From: Acidobacteria bacterium Ga0077551
GTDB lineage: Bacteria; Pseudomonadota; Alphaproteobacteria; Caulobacterales; Hyphomonadaceae
NCBI GenBank assembly: GCA_001464545.1
Contig: LNFC01000006.1
Span: 1-64,000 of the forward strand
Reading direction: 5' to 3'
DNA length: 64,000 nucleotides
The stretch's first letter is position 1. The number at the start of each line of letters is the position of its first letter. Below are positions 36,501-45,966 of the stretch, one piece after another. The notes below the pieces were generated by a model. It searched no databases, was not told the origin of the DNA, and saw only the letters and a list, made by a program, of their open reading frames with translations. Position numbers and translations under genes: made by a program.

Positions 36501-37057
36501 CCGTCGAGCTTCAGCTCGGCCTCGTGGCGGCGGCTGTTGAGACCGGCGATCCCGGCGGCTTCCTCGAGGATCCGGCGCCGGTTCTGTGGCTTGGAGCCGA
36601 TCAATTCCGAAATTTGTCCTTGCCGGACGAGGGCGGGGGAGTTCGCGCCGGTGGACGCGTCGGCGAACAGCAGCTGGATATCCTTGCCGCGCACGGTGCG
36701 CCCGTTGATGCGATAGCTGGAGCCCGCGCCGCGCCGCAGCTTTCGTTCGATCTCAAGCTGGTCTGCGCCGTTGAACTCCGGCGGGGCTGTCCGCTTGGAA
36801 TTGTCGAGCACCAGGATGACCTCGGCCGTCTCCCGCGCCGGGCGGCCGTCAGCGCCGTTGAAGATCAGGTCGTCCATCTCGCCGCCGCGCATGGCCTTGG
36901 CAGAGTTGGCGCCCATCGCCCAGCGCAGGGCTTCCAGCAGGTTTGACTTGCCGCATCCGTTCGGGCCGACGATGCCGGTCAGGCCCGGCTCGATCGGCAC
37001 AGTTTGCGGGTCTACGAACGACTTGAAGCCGGCAATGCGAAGCTCAGTGATCTGCAT
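33596..37057 (-). CDS. smc: Chromosome segregation protein SMC
   Basis: SMC (1153 residues) is the ATP-driven ring protein that compacts and segregates the chromosome with ScpA/ScpB. Walker A is [13 protein letters not shown] (29-40), followed by a long coiled coil, a hinge around 500-650 ([20 protein letters not shown]), a second coiled coil, and the head motifs [17 protein letters not shown] and [20 protein letters not shown]. It is full-length. It starts 15 bases after the DsbA-like gene, in the conserved mutY/dciA-dsbA-smc block. Confidence 0.98.
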   Translation of the reverse strand: [1153 protein letters not shown]

Positions 37058-37072
37058 GCCGGCGCCTCATCG

Positions 37073-37762
37073 TTACTGAACGCCCTTCTCGGCGAGCAGG
37101 GCGTCAATCTGCTTCGAGAATCCTTCAACGGTACGGTAGTCGCCCTCGAAATTCCGAACCTTGCCATCGAGAATGAACGTCGGCGTGCCATTGACGCCGA
37201 ACTGTTCGGCCGACTGGTACACGGCGGCCAGCTGGTCGCGGTACTCCGGGTTCGCAAGGCAGGCATCGAACTCTTCGTCGGTTTCGATCCCGTGGCGTTT
37301 GGCGACGGTTTTCAGCATGCCGCCGAGCGCGCCGACATTGGCAGCTTGAACAATGCCTTCCTGATTCTCGAATAGGTCATCCAGCACGTCAAAATACTTG
37401 TCTTCGCCGGCGCAGAGCGCAACCACATAGGCGGCCACATCGGCCTGGCCGTGAATCGGGAACTCGCGGAACACGAATTTCACCTTGCCCGTCGACACAT
37501 ATTTCTCTTCGAGAGCCGGAAAGACTTCTTCGTGGAAATACTTGCACGCCGGGCAGGTGGGTGAGGCGTACTCGATCAGGGTGATCGGCGCGTTGGGGTC
37601 GCCTTTGACATGGCCCAGCTCGCCCGAAACGGCAGCGGCAGGGGCGCCTGCGCCGGGCTTCGGGGTCGTGGAGCTGTCGCCTGTAGCTGCGCCGCAGGCA
37701 ACGACTGCCAGTACGGGAAGAGCCATCAGGGCCAAACGCCGGGAAAGAGATGCCATGGTCAT
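37073..37762 (-). CDS. DsbA-family thiol-disulfide protein (lipoprotein-like)
   Basis: A 229-residue thioredoxin-fold protein with the active site CPAC (Cys70, Cys73) in IEYASPTCPACKYFHEEVFP, and VNGTPTFILDG with the cis-proline loop. The N-terminus LMALPVLAVVAC is a lipoprotein-type signal with Cys23, so it would be tethered in the periplasm. It probably forms or rearranges disulfides; the CPAC dipeptide differs from the CPHC of classical DsbA. It lies just upstream of smc and downstream of dciA, a conserved alphaproteobacterial order. Confidence 0.9.
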   Translation of the reverse strand: MTMASLSRRLALMALPVLAVVACGAATGDSSTTPKPGAGAPAAAVSGELGHVKGDPNAPITLIEYASPTCPACKYFHEEVFPALEEKYVSTGKVKFVFREFPIHGQADVAAYVVALCAGEDKYFDVLDDLFENQEGIVQAANVGALGGMLKTVAKRHGIETDEEFDACLANPEYRDQLAAVYQSAEQFGVNGTPTFILDGKVRNFEGDYRTVEGFSKQIDALLAEKGVQ

Positions 37763-37826
37763 GAGCCTCGCGTTAAGGAATGAGTCGCACCGGTTGCCAA
37801 ATAGTTAAGGAATCTGGCCCGGCTGT

Positions 37827-38366
37827 TTACGGATCTGCCGATAGCACAGCCTTGCCCAGAGCAACAATTGCGGCGCGCAGGCGCGGATTTTCGATGCGGT
37901 TGGCTTCGGTTTCCAAAGCTTGCGCCTCATCCGGGGTCAGAGGGCGGGCTTTCGGGCGATAGGCGACGGTTTCGGCGCCGCGCTGGATGGGTCCCTGTAC
38001 GATGCGGATAGCCGAGATGTCGCCGCCGGCGGCGACGGATACTCGTTGGCGGATTGTCTCCGACTGGTGCTGAACCAGCGGCGCCGCTTGCGGAATGACC
38101 CGCAGGGTGAGCACGCGGCCGTCCTTGGAGGCGCTGATCTTTTCGGGGTGGGAGAACTTGTAGATCTGCTCGCCCGCAATCTCCCGCCAGCGCGCTTGCA
38201 ACAGCTTGAGCGGCGGCAACTTGCCGGCCCCGGATTTGCGGCCGACCCGGTCAGCCGAGATCGCGACTGCCTTCATCGGCGGACGAAGCGCGCGGGCCCG
38301 CGTGTAGCGCAGCTTGACGAGCGCGCGCGCCTCTTCCAGCGGATCGAGGGTTGATCTTGTGACCAT
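37827..38366 (-). CDS. dciA: DciA/DUF721 helicase-loader protein
   Basis: DciA-type proteins (DUF721) load the replicative helicase in bacteria without DnaC. This 179-residue protein has the DUF721 domain at about 60-120 (LLQARWREIAGEQIYKFSHPEKISASKDGRVLTLRV). The ORF track's 551-residue frame runs antisense through mutY; the start MVTRSTLDPLEEA at 38366 is correct by homology and gives a usual length. It is divergent from mutY, 39 bases apart. Confidence 0.88.
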   Translation of the reverse strand: MVTRSTLDPLEEARALVKLRYTRARALRPPMKAVAISADRVGRKSGAGKLPPLKLLQARWREIAGEQIYKFSHPEKISASKDGRVLTLRVIPQAAPLVQHQSETIRQRVSVAAGGDISAIRIVQGPIQRGAETVAYRPKARPLTPDEAQALETEANRIENPRLRAAIVALGKAVLSADP

Positions 38367-38405
38367 GATCGCAAATCTGCACGGCTTCTGAGGCAAGGAA
38401 AAGGC

Positions 38406-39452
38406 ATGCGCGCGAAAAGTGATCAGCCGCTTGCCGGTATCGTCCCGAAGCTGCTCGCATGGTTCGACCGGTCCGCGCGCACGTTGCCCTGGCGCACTGC
38501 GCCTGGCGTGGGGCGCGATCCCTACCGCGTCTGGCTGTCTGAAATCATGCTGCAACAGACGACTGTGCCGCACGCAGCGCCGTACTTTGCTGCATTTACG
38601 ACGCGCTGGCCGACAGTCGAGGCGCTTGCGGCGGCGCGGGACGACGACGTGATGCAGGCCTGGGCGGGACTCGGCTACTATGCGCGCGCCCGCAACCTGC
38701 TGAAATGCGCACGAGAGGTCGCCGCGCGGGGAGGTTTTCCTGAGACGGAAGCTGGGCTGAGGACGCTCCCGGGGATCGGCCCCTATACGGCAGGTGCCAT
38801 TGCGGCGCTGGCCTTTGGGGAGAGGACGCCCGCGGTCGACGGAAATGCGGAGCGGGTGTTTGCGCGGCTTCTGGCGATCAAGGAAGACTGGGCGGCCGCG
38901 AAGAAACGTATCGCCTTGCTCGCGCGCGATCTTGTGCCGGAAGATCGTCCCGGCGCGTTTGCCGAAGCGCTGATGGATCTTGGCGCGACCATTTGCACGC
39001 CCCGGAAACCCAACTGCGCAATCTGTCCGGTGGCAGCGTATTGCCGGGCGTTCGATGAAGGGGAGGCCGAGAGTTACCCGATCAAGCCCGAGAAGATTGC
39101 GCGGCCTGAGCGGTTTGGCATTGTCTATGTTCTGCGCCGTGGCGGGTACATCTGGGTTGTCCGGCGGCCGCCTTCGGGGCTGCTTGGCGGGATGCTGGCT
39201 CTGCCTTCTTCGGAGTGGAGCGAAACCCGGCAGGACGCAGCCGCGCCGGTGGACGCTGAATGGGAAGTGCTGGGCGAAGTGCGTCACGTGTTCACGCATT
39301 TCAGCCTCAAGCTTGACGTATGGTTCGCCGAAACGCCGGACACGGATTTGCCAGAAGGCTTCTGGACTTCCGAGGACGAGATTGACGGATTGCCTACCGT
39401 TTTTGCAAAGGCGGCGGCGCTTGCCGGCCTCAGCGCGCGGCGAAAACGTTGA
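38406..39452 (+). CDS. mutY: A/G-specific adenine glycosylase MutY
   Basis: MutY (348 residues) removes adenine mispaired with 8-oxoguanine. It shows Glu46 (WLSEIMLQQT), the helix-hairpin-helix LPGIGPYTAGAIAALAFGERTPAVDGN with catalytic Asp145, the 4Fe-4S cysteines Cys197, 204, 207 and 213 (C-x6-C-x2-C-x5-C), and a C-terminal NUDIX-like domain (FGIVYVLRRGGYIWVVRRP). It overlaps the convergent cold-shock/DUF1294 gene by 23 bases. Confidence 0.97.
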   Translation: MRAKSDQPLAGIVPKLLAWFDRSARTLPWRTAPGVGRDPYRVWLSEIMLQQTTVPHAAPYFAAFTTRWPTVEALAAARDDDVMQAWAGLGYYARARNLLKCAREVAARGGFPETEAGLRTLPGIGPYTAGAIAALAFGERTPAVDGNAERVFARLLAIKEDWAAAKKRIALLARDLVPEDRPGAFAEALMDLGATICTPRKPNCAICPVAAYCRAFDEGEAESYPIKPEKIARPERFGIVYVLRRGGYIWVVRRPPSGLLGGMLALPSSEWSETRQDAAAPVDAEWEVLGEVRHVFTHFSLKLDVWFAETPDTDLPEGFWTSEDEIDGLPTVFAKAAALAGLSARRKR

Positions 39453-40050
39453 TCTGGACGAAGGCGGCCATGTTGATGGCAACGGTCATCCAGAACAGTG
39501 TACGGAAGGTTTTCTTCTGCGTCTTGTGACGGAACACTTCCTGCGCGACGATGGCGCCTGGCCAGCCTCCGACGAGGCCGATGAGCAACAGGATCGTTTC
39601 AGAGACGCGCCACTGTTTCTGGCTCGCTGCGGCCTTGTCGAGCCCGTAGCCCGAGAAGCAGGCGACGCTGGCGACCCCGTAGATGATGAACCAGTTCGAC
39701 GAAATCGGCTGTACGGTCGAGATGGCAACCACGATGAACAGAAATGCTGCGATGACCAGAAAACGCGGTCCGCGCTGCAGGAATTGCGAGAGAACGGTGG
39801 GGCGGGCTTTCGGAACGGCAACGTAAGCTACGCGCTTCGCCTTAGGGCGCCCGTCCTTGCTCATGTCGAGGTCGAATTCGTAGTCGCCGCCGACTTCGAT
39901 ATGGCGGCCTTCCTTGGCAAAGGCGCTGGCATGCACGAACACGTCCTGTCCGCCGCCGTCAGGGGCAATGAACCCAAAACCGCGCTCGTCATTCCAGCTG
40001 ATCAGGCGTCCACGCGAGCGCGCGGCGGCAGGGGGCGCTATCGCCTTCAT
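39430..40050 (-). CDS. Cold-shock domain / DUF1294 fusion membrane protein
   Basis: The first 75 residues form a cold-shock domain with RNP motifs [10 protein letters not shown] and DVFVHASAF, which bind single-stranded nucleic acid. The rest is DUF1294 with four membrane helices. The fusion is known in proteobacteria, but its role is not. It would place an RNA- or DNA-binding domain at the inner face of the membrane. It overlaps the prfB stop as ATGA and so may be translationally coupled to it. Confidence 0.9.
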   Translation of the reverse strand: MKAIAPPAAARSRGRLISWNDERGFGFIAPDGGGQDVFVHASAFAKEGRHIEVGGDYEFDLDMSKDGRPKAKRVAYVAVPKARPTVLSQFLQRGPRFLVIAAFLFIVVAISTVQPISSNWFIIYGVASVACFSGYGLDKAAASQKQWRVSETILLLIGLVGGWPGAIVAQEVFRHKTQKKTFRTLFWMTVAINMAAFVQINVFAAR

Positions 40051-41154
40051 GACGTCTCTTCGCGTGCGACCGAGGCGGCGAGAGAAGCCGACAGGAACCG
40101 GTCAATGTCGCCATCAAGGACGCCGCTTGTGTCGGAGGTCTCAACGTCGGTACGCAGGTCTTTCACCATCTGATAAGGCTGCAGCACATAGGAACGAATC
40201 TGGTGGCCAAATCCGATGGCGCTCTTGTCTGCATACTGCGCGTCTGCAACGGATTTTCGCTTTTGAAGTTCAATCTCGTAGAGCTTCGAGCGTAGCATCT
40301 TCCAGGCTTCGTCACGGTTCTGGTGTTGCGAACGGCCGTTCTGGCAGGACACGACCGTGTTGGTCGGAATGTGAGTCAGTCGCACGGCGGAGTCCGTCTT
40401 GTTGATGTGCTGACCGCCGGCGCCGGAAGCTCGGTAGGTGTCGGTCCGCACATCGGACGGGTTGATCTCGATCTCGATCTTGTCATCGATTACGGGTGTG
40501 ACACCTACGGACGAAAACGATGTGTGGCGCCGCGCTGACGAATCATAGGGCGAGATTCGCACGAGGCGGTGGACGCCGGTTTCCGACTTGAGCCAGCCAT
40601 ATGCGTTCTCGCCCTTGATCTGGATCGTCGCGGACTTGATGCCGGCTTCCTCGCCTTCGCGCTCGTCGAGTTCCTCGACCGTGTAGCCGTGCTTCTCCGC
40701 CCAGCGCACATACATGCGGCGAAGGATCGAGGCCCAGTCCTGGCTTTCCGTACCGCCTTCGCCGGCATTGATTTGCACGTAGCAGTCGTTGGCGTCGGCT
40801 TCGCCTGAGAGCAGCGCGGCGAGTTCAGCCTTCTGCGCCTGGTCGGCTGAGAGGGCGAGCGACGATTGCAAATCGGCCAGCAGGCCCGCGTCGCCCTCTG
40901 CGAGTTCCATGAACTCCGGTGCGTCGGCAATTTCCTTTTCCAACGACTGAACAATGGCGATGCCGTCCGCCAGTTTCTGGCGCTCGCGCATCAACTTCTG
41001 CGCTTCCGCCGGATCATTCCAGAAGTCAGGGCGCTCCGAGAGGGCGGTCAGTTCGTCGAGGCGCTTTGTGGCTGTATCCCAGTCAAAGACGCCTCCGTAG
41101 CAAGGCGGCGGACTGGCGGATCTGTTCAATCAGGGATCGGATTTCGGCGGACAC
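40047..41154 (-). CDS. prfB: Peptide chain release factor 2 with programmed +1 frameshift
   Basis: RF2 releases peptides at UGA and UAA. The track's start at 41129 is wrong: in another frame, GTG at 41154 follows AAGGAGG by seven bases and encodes [22 protein letters not shown], then an in-frame TGA (41085-41083) in CTT TGA C. A +1 slip there continues [18 protein letters not shown] three bases before CTTTGAC is the internal stimulator, as in E. coli. The joined product is about 368 residues with GGQ in [15 protein letters not shown]; the stop-recognition tripeptide reads SPY in [10 protein letters not shown]. It follows pbp1A and precedes the cold-shock fusion gene. Confidence 0.95.
41083..41097 (-). 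promoter_or_regulatory. RF2 autoregulatory frameshift site
   Basis: On the minus strand CGGAGG-CGT-CTT-TGA-C matches the E. coli prfB site (Shine-Dalgarno-like hexamer, three bases, slippery CTT, UGA stop followed by C). Low RF2 lets the ribosome pause at UGA and slip +1; high RF2 ends translation after 23 codons. Confidence 0.93.
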
Positions 41155-41250
41155 GGGCGCGCCTCCTTCAGGTAAACGTTTGATGGGTCTGGACGCGCTA
41201 TAGACGTGCCCGAAGGCACGGTCAAAGCAAGGATCGCTGGAGCGGCTGCG

Positions 41251-43824
41251 TCAGAATATTCCGTCAAGGTTCTCGTCTGCGGTGTCGGCCGGGTCGGTGC
41301 CGTCGGGCATCGTGCCCGCCGTCTGGGTGCCATCGCCGCAGGAACCTGAGATTGACAGGCAGTCTTCCTGGCCAGTGAACACGTTCAAGCCGGGTTCGGT
41401 GCCGGGACGGAATGCCTCGTCGATCACGCCGGGGCCGCCGCCGGGAGACGGCGCGCCGGTGCGGGCGTCGACTTTCACAAGACGCACGCCGGGCGGAATC
41501 CGGAACGGCGTGGCCGGATTTTTCTCGAGCGCGACTTCCATGAACTCCGTGAAGATCGGCACCGCAACCGAGCCACCGGCTTCGCCTTCGCCCAAAGAGC
41601 GGTTGTCATCAAAGCCGATGCGCACGCCCACCACAAGGTCCGGCGAGAAGCCGACGAAGATGGCGTCGCGGTAGTCGTCGGTCGTGCCGGTCTTGCCGGC
41701 AACGGGCTTGCCGATGCGCAGCGCGCGGCGGCCGGTTCCGCGTTCGACAACGCCTTCCATCATGTGCGTGACCTGATAGGCCACAATCGGATCGAGCACC
41801 TGGTCCCGCGTATCGGCGAGCACCGGAGGTTCTTCGCCGTCCCAGTCGGCTGCCTGGCACCCGTCGCAGGCGCGCTGGTCATTGCGGTAAAGTGTACGGC
41901 CGTAACGGTCCTGAACCCGGTCAAGAAGGGTAGGAGTCACCATCTTGCCGCCGTTCACAAAAGCCGCATAGCCGCGTACGAGATTGATCAATTCGGTGTC
42001 GCCGGAGCCAAGTGACATGGCTGCGTAGGGCGGCAGCTTTTCATAGATGCCGACGCGTTCTGCAAGGTCCGATACCGACTGCATGCCGATATCCTGCGCT
42101 ACCCTGGCGGTAACCTGGTTCAGCGACTTCTCGAGCGCCACGCGCAGGGTCACCATCCCGTAGGACTGGCCGGCTGTGTAGTTCTTTGGCGCCCAGTATT
42201 TCTTGGTCGAGACGTCATACGATACGAACGGCGCATCCAGCATCCGGCTCGCCGGCGTGTAGCCCTTCTCGAGCGCGGCCGCATAGACGAACGGTTTGAA
42301 GCTGGAGCCCGGCTGGCGCTTGGCCTGGGTCACGCGGTTGAAGCTCGACTTGAAGAAGGAATATCCGCCCTGCATCGCCAGCACGCGGCCGGTATGCGGG
42401 TCGATGGCGATCAATGCGCCGTCGACTTCGGGTACCTGGCGCAGTGTCGCGTTGCCGACCGGAACCATCACCGGCTCGATCGGGGCAGCCGCTTCTTCAT
42501 TGCCTTCGGCAGACGCGGGTGCCGCTTCGCCCTTTTGTTCCTGGCGTTTGAACTCGGCCAGAATGACGTGGCCGACCTGCAGGCCGGCTTTGCCTTTCTC
42601 CGGCTTGAACGTCTGGGCCCATTTGATTTCGTCCGAGGGCATCTTGATCGTGGCGCCGTCGGTAAGCAGCAATTCGGCGGAACTGGAGCCGACCTTGGTC
42701 ACCAGCGCGGCTTCCCAGGTCCCGTTGCCGCCTGGCAGTTTTACAGCCTTGAGGGCTTCCGCCGCCGCGTCATCCACCGGAAGCGTCGTGATCGGCCCGC
42801 GCCAGCCGTGGCGCCGGTCGTAGGCGATGAGGCCGTTCTGAAGCGCGGCCTGCGCCGCGAGCTGAAGGCGTGTGTCAATGGTGGAGCGGATCGAAAGACC
42901 GCCCTGTTCGAGCGTGTCTTCGCCATAGGTCTTGATCAGGTCCCGGCGCAGTTCCTGCACGAAATAGGTCGTCGCCACGAATTCCGGGCCGCGCAGCCGG
43001 CGAACCGTCGAAAGGGGCCTCGCGAGGGCTTCGTCCATCTGCTCGCGCGTGATGTAGCCGTCCTCGCGCATCCGCTCGAGGACGTAGTTTCGGCGCTGGA
43101 GCAGGCGCTCGGGGTTCGAATAGGGGTTCACCCGGCCCGGGAATTTCGGCAGCGAGGCGAGCGTGGCCGCTTCGGCCAGATCGAGTTCGGTCAGGGATTT
43201 GTTGAAATAGTTCAGCGAGGCCGAGGCAACACCATAGGACTGGCCGCCGAGATAGATCTCGTTGAGGTAGAGCTCCAGGATCTGGCCCTTGGTAAACTCT
43301 TTTTCGATACGCTGGGCGACGATCGCTTCCTTCGCCTTGCGCTCGATATTCTGGTCCTTGGTCAGCAGCATGTTCTTGGCGACCTGCTGCGTGATGGTCG
43401 AGCCACCCTGCATGCCGCCGCTGCCGGTGATCTTGTTCTTGGCCGTATTAACCGCGCCGCGCGTGATGCCGGCATAGTCGAGGCCCTCATGCGTGAAGAA
43501 GTTCTTGTCCTCGGCAGCCACGAAAGCCTGCACGACATGCTCCGGGATCGATTCGTACGGCACGAACACCCGGTGCTGGTCGGCAAACTCGGCAATCAGC
43601 GTTCCGTCGCCGGCATGCACCCGTGAGGTGATCGGCGGTTCGTACTGCTTGAGCTTGGAGATCGACGGTACGTCGCGGCCGAGGGCAGCGAAATAGGCCC
43701 AGACCGCAATCAGGGCGATCACGCCCAGCACGAAGAGCGCAATCGCACCCCGGCGGGCCCATTTCAGGGGCCCGGAATACTTCTGCAGGGTCGCGCGGAA
43801 AGTCGGAGGAGGAGCGTCAGTCAT
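41251..43824 (-). CDS. Penicillin-binding protein 1A
   Basis: A bifunctional class A PBP (857 residues from MTDAPPP; the track starts 13 codons earlier). After one membrane helix (about 26-46) comes the GT51 glycosyltransferase with EDKNFFTHEG (Glu105) and GGSTITQQVAKN, then an OB-like insert, then the transpeptidase with PGSSFKPFVYA (Ser-x-x-Lys near 530) and KTGTT. It polymerises and crosslinks peptidoglycan. A Pro/Gly/Asp-rich tail follows the transpeptidase. It lies upstream of prfB, as in many alphaproteobacteria. Confidence 0.96.
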   Translation of the reverse strand: MTDAPPPTFRATLQKYSGPLKWARRGAIALFVLGVIALIAVWAYFAALGRDVPSISKLKQYEPPITSRVHAGDGTLIAEFADQHRVFVPYESIPEHVVQAFVAAEDKNFFTHEGLDYAGITRGAVNTAKNKITGSGGMQGGSTITQQVAKNMLLTKDQNIERKAKEAIVAQRIEKEFTKGQILELYLNEIYLGGQSYGVASASLNYFNKSLTELDLAEAATLASLPKFPGRVNPYSNPERLLQRRNYVLERMREDGYITREQMDEALARPLSTVRRLRGPEFVATTYFVQELRRDLIKTYGEDTLEQGGLSIRSTIDTRLQLAAQAALQNGLIAYDRRHGWRGPITTLPVDDAAAEALKAVKLPGGNGTWEAALVTKVGSSSAELLLTDGATIKMPSDEIKWAQTFKPEKGKAGLQVGHVILAEFKRQEQKGEAAPASAEGNEEAAAPIEPVMVPVGNATLRQVPEVDGALIAIDPHTGRVLAMQGGYSFFKSSFNRVTQAKRQPGSSFKPFVYAAALEKGYTPASRMLDAPFVSYDVSTKKYWAPKNYTAGQSYGMVTLRVALEKSLNQVTARVAQDIGMQSVSDLAERVGIYEKLPPYAAMSLGSGDTELINLVRGYAAFVNGGKMVTPTLLDRVQDRYGRTLYRNDQRACDGCQAADWDGEEPPVLADTRDQVLDPIVAYQVTHMMEGVVERGTGRRALRIGKPVAGKTGTTDDYRDAIFVGFSPDLVVGVRIGFDDNRSLGEGEAGGSVAVPIFTEFMEVALEKNPATPFRIPPGVRLVKVDARTGAPSPGGGPGVIDEAFRPGTEPGLNVFTGQEDCLSISGSCGDGTQTAGTMPDGTDPADTADENLDGIF

Positions 43825-43952
43825 CAACTGTACCTGTGCGGTGATTCGACTGCCATAAGCCACATTTGCCCATGTTCAGGGGTGTGCGGAGGAGTTCGCA
43901 CGCGTTTCCGGCGATACTATGGCGCGCCGCGGCCCCGCAAAAGGGGCCGATG

Positions 43953-45854
43953 TCAGATGTCCTGACGTTCTACCTCAAGGTCTTCGAGCGAAATCTCGGG
44001 AAGGGGGCGCTTTTCCGGTTTGGGCGTCGTCAACCCATCCTTGAGCTTGGTGGCAATCTGGTCGCGCTCGGAACGGGGGGGGTAATTGTCGAGTGCCTTC
44101 TGCCAGGCAGCGCGGGCATCGTCCTTGCGGTCTAGGTGCCAGTAGATGTCGCCCAGGTGGTGCTCGATTTCCCAGTGGCTCTTGGGTGCCAGCTCGTCCC
44201 GGGCGCTTTCGATCAGGCCCTTGGCACGCTCCAGATCGCCCAGCTTGTAGAGCGACCAGCCGAAGGAATCGGCAATGTACGGGTCGGAATCTGCCAGCAG
44301 CAGGGCACGGGCAAGAACTTTGTAGCCCTCCTCGTACTTGTCGGTCCGCGTGATCAGGAAATAGCCCAGCGAGTTGAGCGTGTAGGGGTCGTTCGGCCGG
44401 GCGAGACGTTCGGACCGCAGGATTACAAGTGCGTCATTGATCAGGCCCGCTTGGCCGAGTGCATCCGCCAGCACCATCCGGCGCTCATGGGTATCGTCCA
44501 ACGCCCGTGCATCGCGGGCATGGTCCGCGGCCTTCATCACATCGCCGAAGTGGAGATAGACCGAACTTGCGGCGCCGTGCGCTGCGGCCTGTTCGGCGGC
44601 GTTCTCGGCAAGGCTCAGGAGCTCTGGGACCAGATCGTAAGCCGCTGTCTTGTCGTCGAGCAGGGCACGCAACTGGAGGGCGCCGTAAAGCGTCGAAAGG
44701 CGGTCGGCGTCGTCGCTGATATCGAGGGCGGCGTCGATGGCATCGCGCGCGCCAGGCTCATCACCGTTCATCAAAAGCGCCTGCGCCGCTGAAATCTGCA
44801 GCGAAGGCGAAGCTTCCGGCGCCGTCCGGGCCACATGCGCCGCGCCGGCATAGAGGGCTTCGGAGTAGAGCGCGTCGATGACGCCGCTGCGTACGTTCTC
44901 ATTCTCAGGGTCGATCAACAGGATCACGAGATCAAATGCGGCGCGCTTGTCATCGAACCCATCGATGTTGCCGCCCATCATAACGGTCTGGATGTAGCGC
45001 TGCTGCTGCATCGAATAGGAGACGTCTGACAGCGCCAGCGCAAAGCCGGTCTGCACGGTCAGGGGCTTGTTCTCGAGGTTCTTGCCGGTCTCAAGGCTGT
45101 CGATAGCCGCGGCGTAGCTGGTGGCCTGTTCCGGCTCTGCGTCCGCGAGCTTCTGGTAGACCAGCTTCGATTCCTCGATCCGCCCCATCCGCTGAAGCAG
45201 CAATGCATGGCGAACGATGACCGTGCTGACATGCGCAAAGACGATGCCCTGCGGGTCAAATTCGTGTTCCGGCGCCTCGATGATGGTCGGCGTCAGGGCG
45301 TCATAAACGGCGAGGGCTTCTTCGTTCCGGCCGGCTGCTTCCAGCATGGCCGCGAGCGAAAGGTCGGCTGTAATTCCGGGCATGCCGCCGGCGACTTCGC
45401 GGTGGCGGTTGATGGCACCTTCCAGATCGCCTTCGAGCGCGGTCAGCCAGGAGTCGATCCAGAGATAGAAGCCCGGTTGCTCGAAATCGTCAGCGGCGTC
45501 GCCCGTCAGGCCGAGATAGGCGCGGGCGCCGGCCATGTCGCCGGCTGCCGCCCGGTCGATCGCCAGATAGGCATTGAGGAACCGGTCATCGCCGCGCTCA
45601 TCCTCGGTCTCCGCCGCGAGCAGGGTCAGGTACCCTGCCGTATCCCCGGCTTTCAGCGCCTCCACCGGTGTTGCGTAGATCACCCGAAGGCCATTCGGTT
45701 GGCGGATCGACGTGGCGAGCGCCGCGGACGACAAGGCTGGTCCTGCAGTTTCTGCGGCCAACTCTGAGGGAGCAGCTTTGCTCGACGGCAGACTTGTACA
45801 GGCTGAGGTGCCAAGCAGAAAAGCGAGGGCGATCAGGGACGGCTTCAGGGGCAT
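43953..45854 (-). CDS. TPR-repeat lipoprotein
   Basis: A 633-residue lipoprotein (signal ALAFLLGTSAC, lipid Cys19) made almost entirely of tetratricopeptide-type helical hairpins, clearest in NSLGYFLITRTDKYEEGYKVLARAL and DSFGWSLYKLGDLERAKGLIESA. Such proteins serve as periplasmic or outer-membrane scaffolds. The start at 45854 replaces the track's, 48 codons earlier. It is followed by PBP1A after 128 bases in the same direction and preceded by ETF-QO. The partner is unknown. Confidence 0.87.
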   Translation of the reverse strand: MPLKPSLIALAFLLGTSACTSLPSSKAAPSELAAETAGPALSSAALATSIRQPNGLRVIYATPVEALKAGDTAGYLTLLAAETEDERGDDRFLNAYLAIDRAAAGDMAGARAYLGLTGDAADDFEQPGFYLWIDSWLTALEGDLEGAINRHREVAGGMPGITADLSLAAMLEAAGRNEEALAVYDALTPTIIEAPEHEFDPQGIVFAHVSTVIVRHALLLQRMGRIEESKLVYQKLADAEPEQATSYAAAIDSLETGKNLENKPLTVQTGFALALSDVSYSMQQQRYIQTVMMGGNIDGFDDKRAAFDLVILLIDPENENVRSGVIDALYSEALYAGAAHVARTAPEASPSLQISAAQALLMNGDEPGARDAIDAALDISDDADRLSTLYGALQLRALLDDKTAAYDLVPELLSLAENAAEQAAAHGAASSVYLHFGDVMKAADHARDARALDDTHERRMVLADALGQAGLINDALVILRSERLARPNDPYTLNSLGYFLITRTDKYEEGYKVLARALLLADSDPYIADSFGWSLYKLGDLERAKGLIESARDELAPKSHWEIEHHLGDIYWHLDRKDDARAAWQKALDNYPPRSERDQIATKLKDGLTTPKPEKRPLPEISLEDLEVERQDI

Positions 45855-45966
45855 AGGCGCGGGAGCTCCACCTTGCAGGAAGCGTGAGTGAAGCAGGCCC
45901 TCGGGGCAAGAGCAAGGCGTAGGCGGCTGTGAATGCGCAGGCGCGGGGCTCACGCCTGCGTTACAC

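Noticed and set aside
37827-39482. 551-residue minus-strand ORF
   Set aside because: Only the last 179 residues (DciA) are real; the rest is antisense to mutY.
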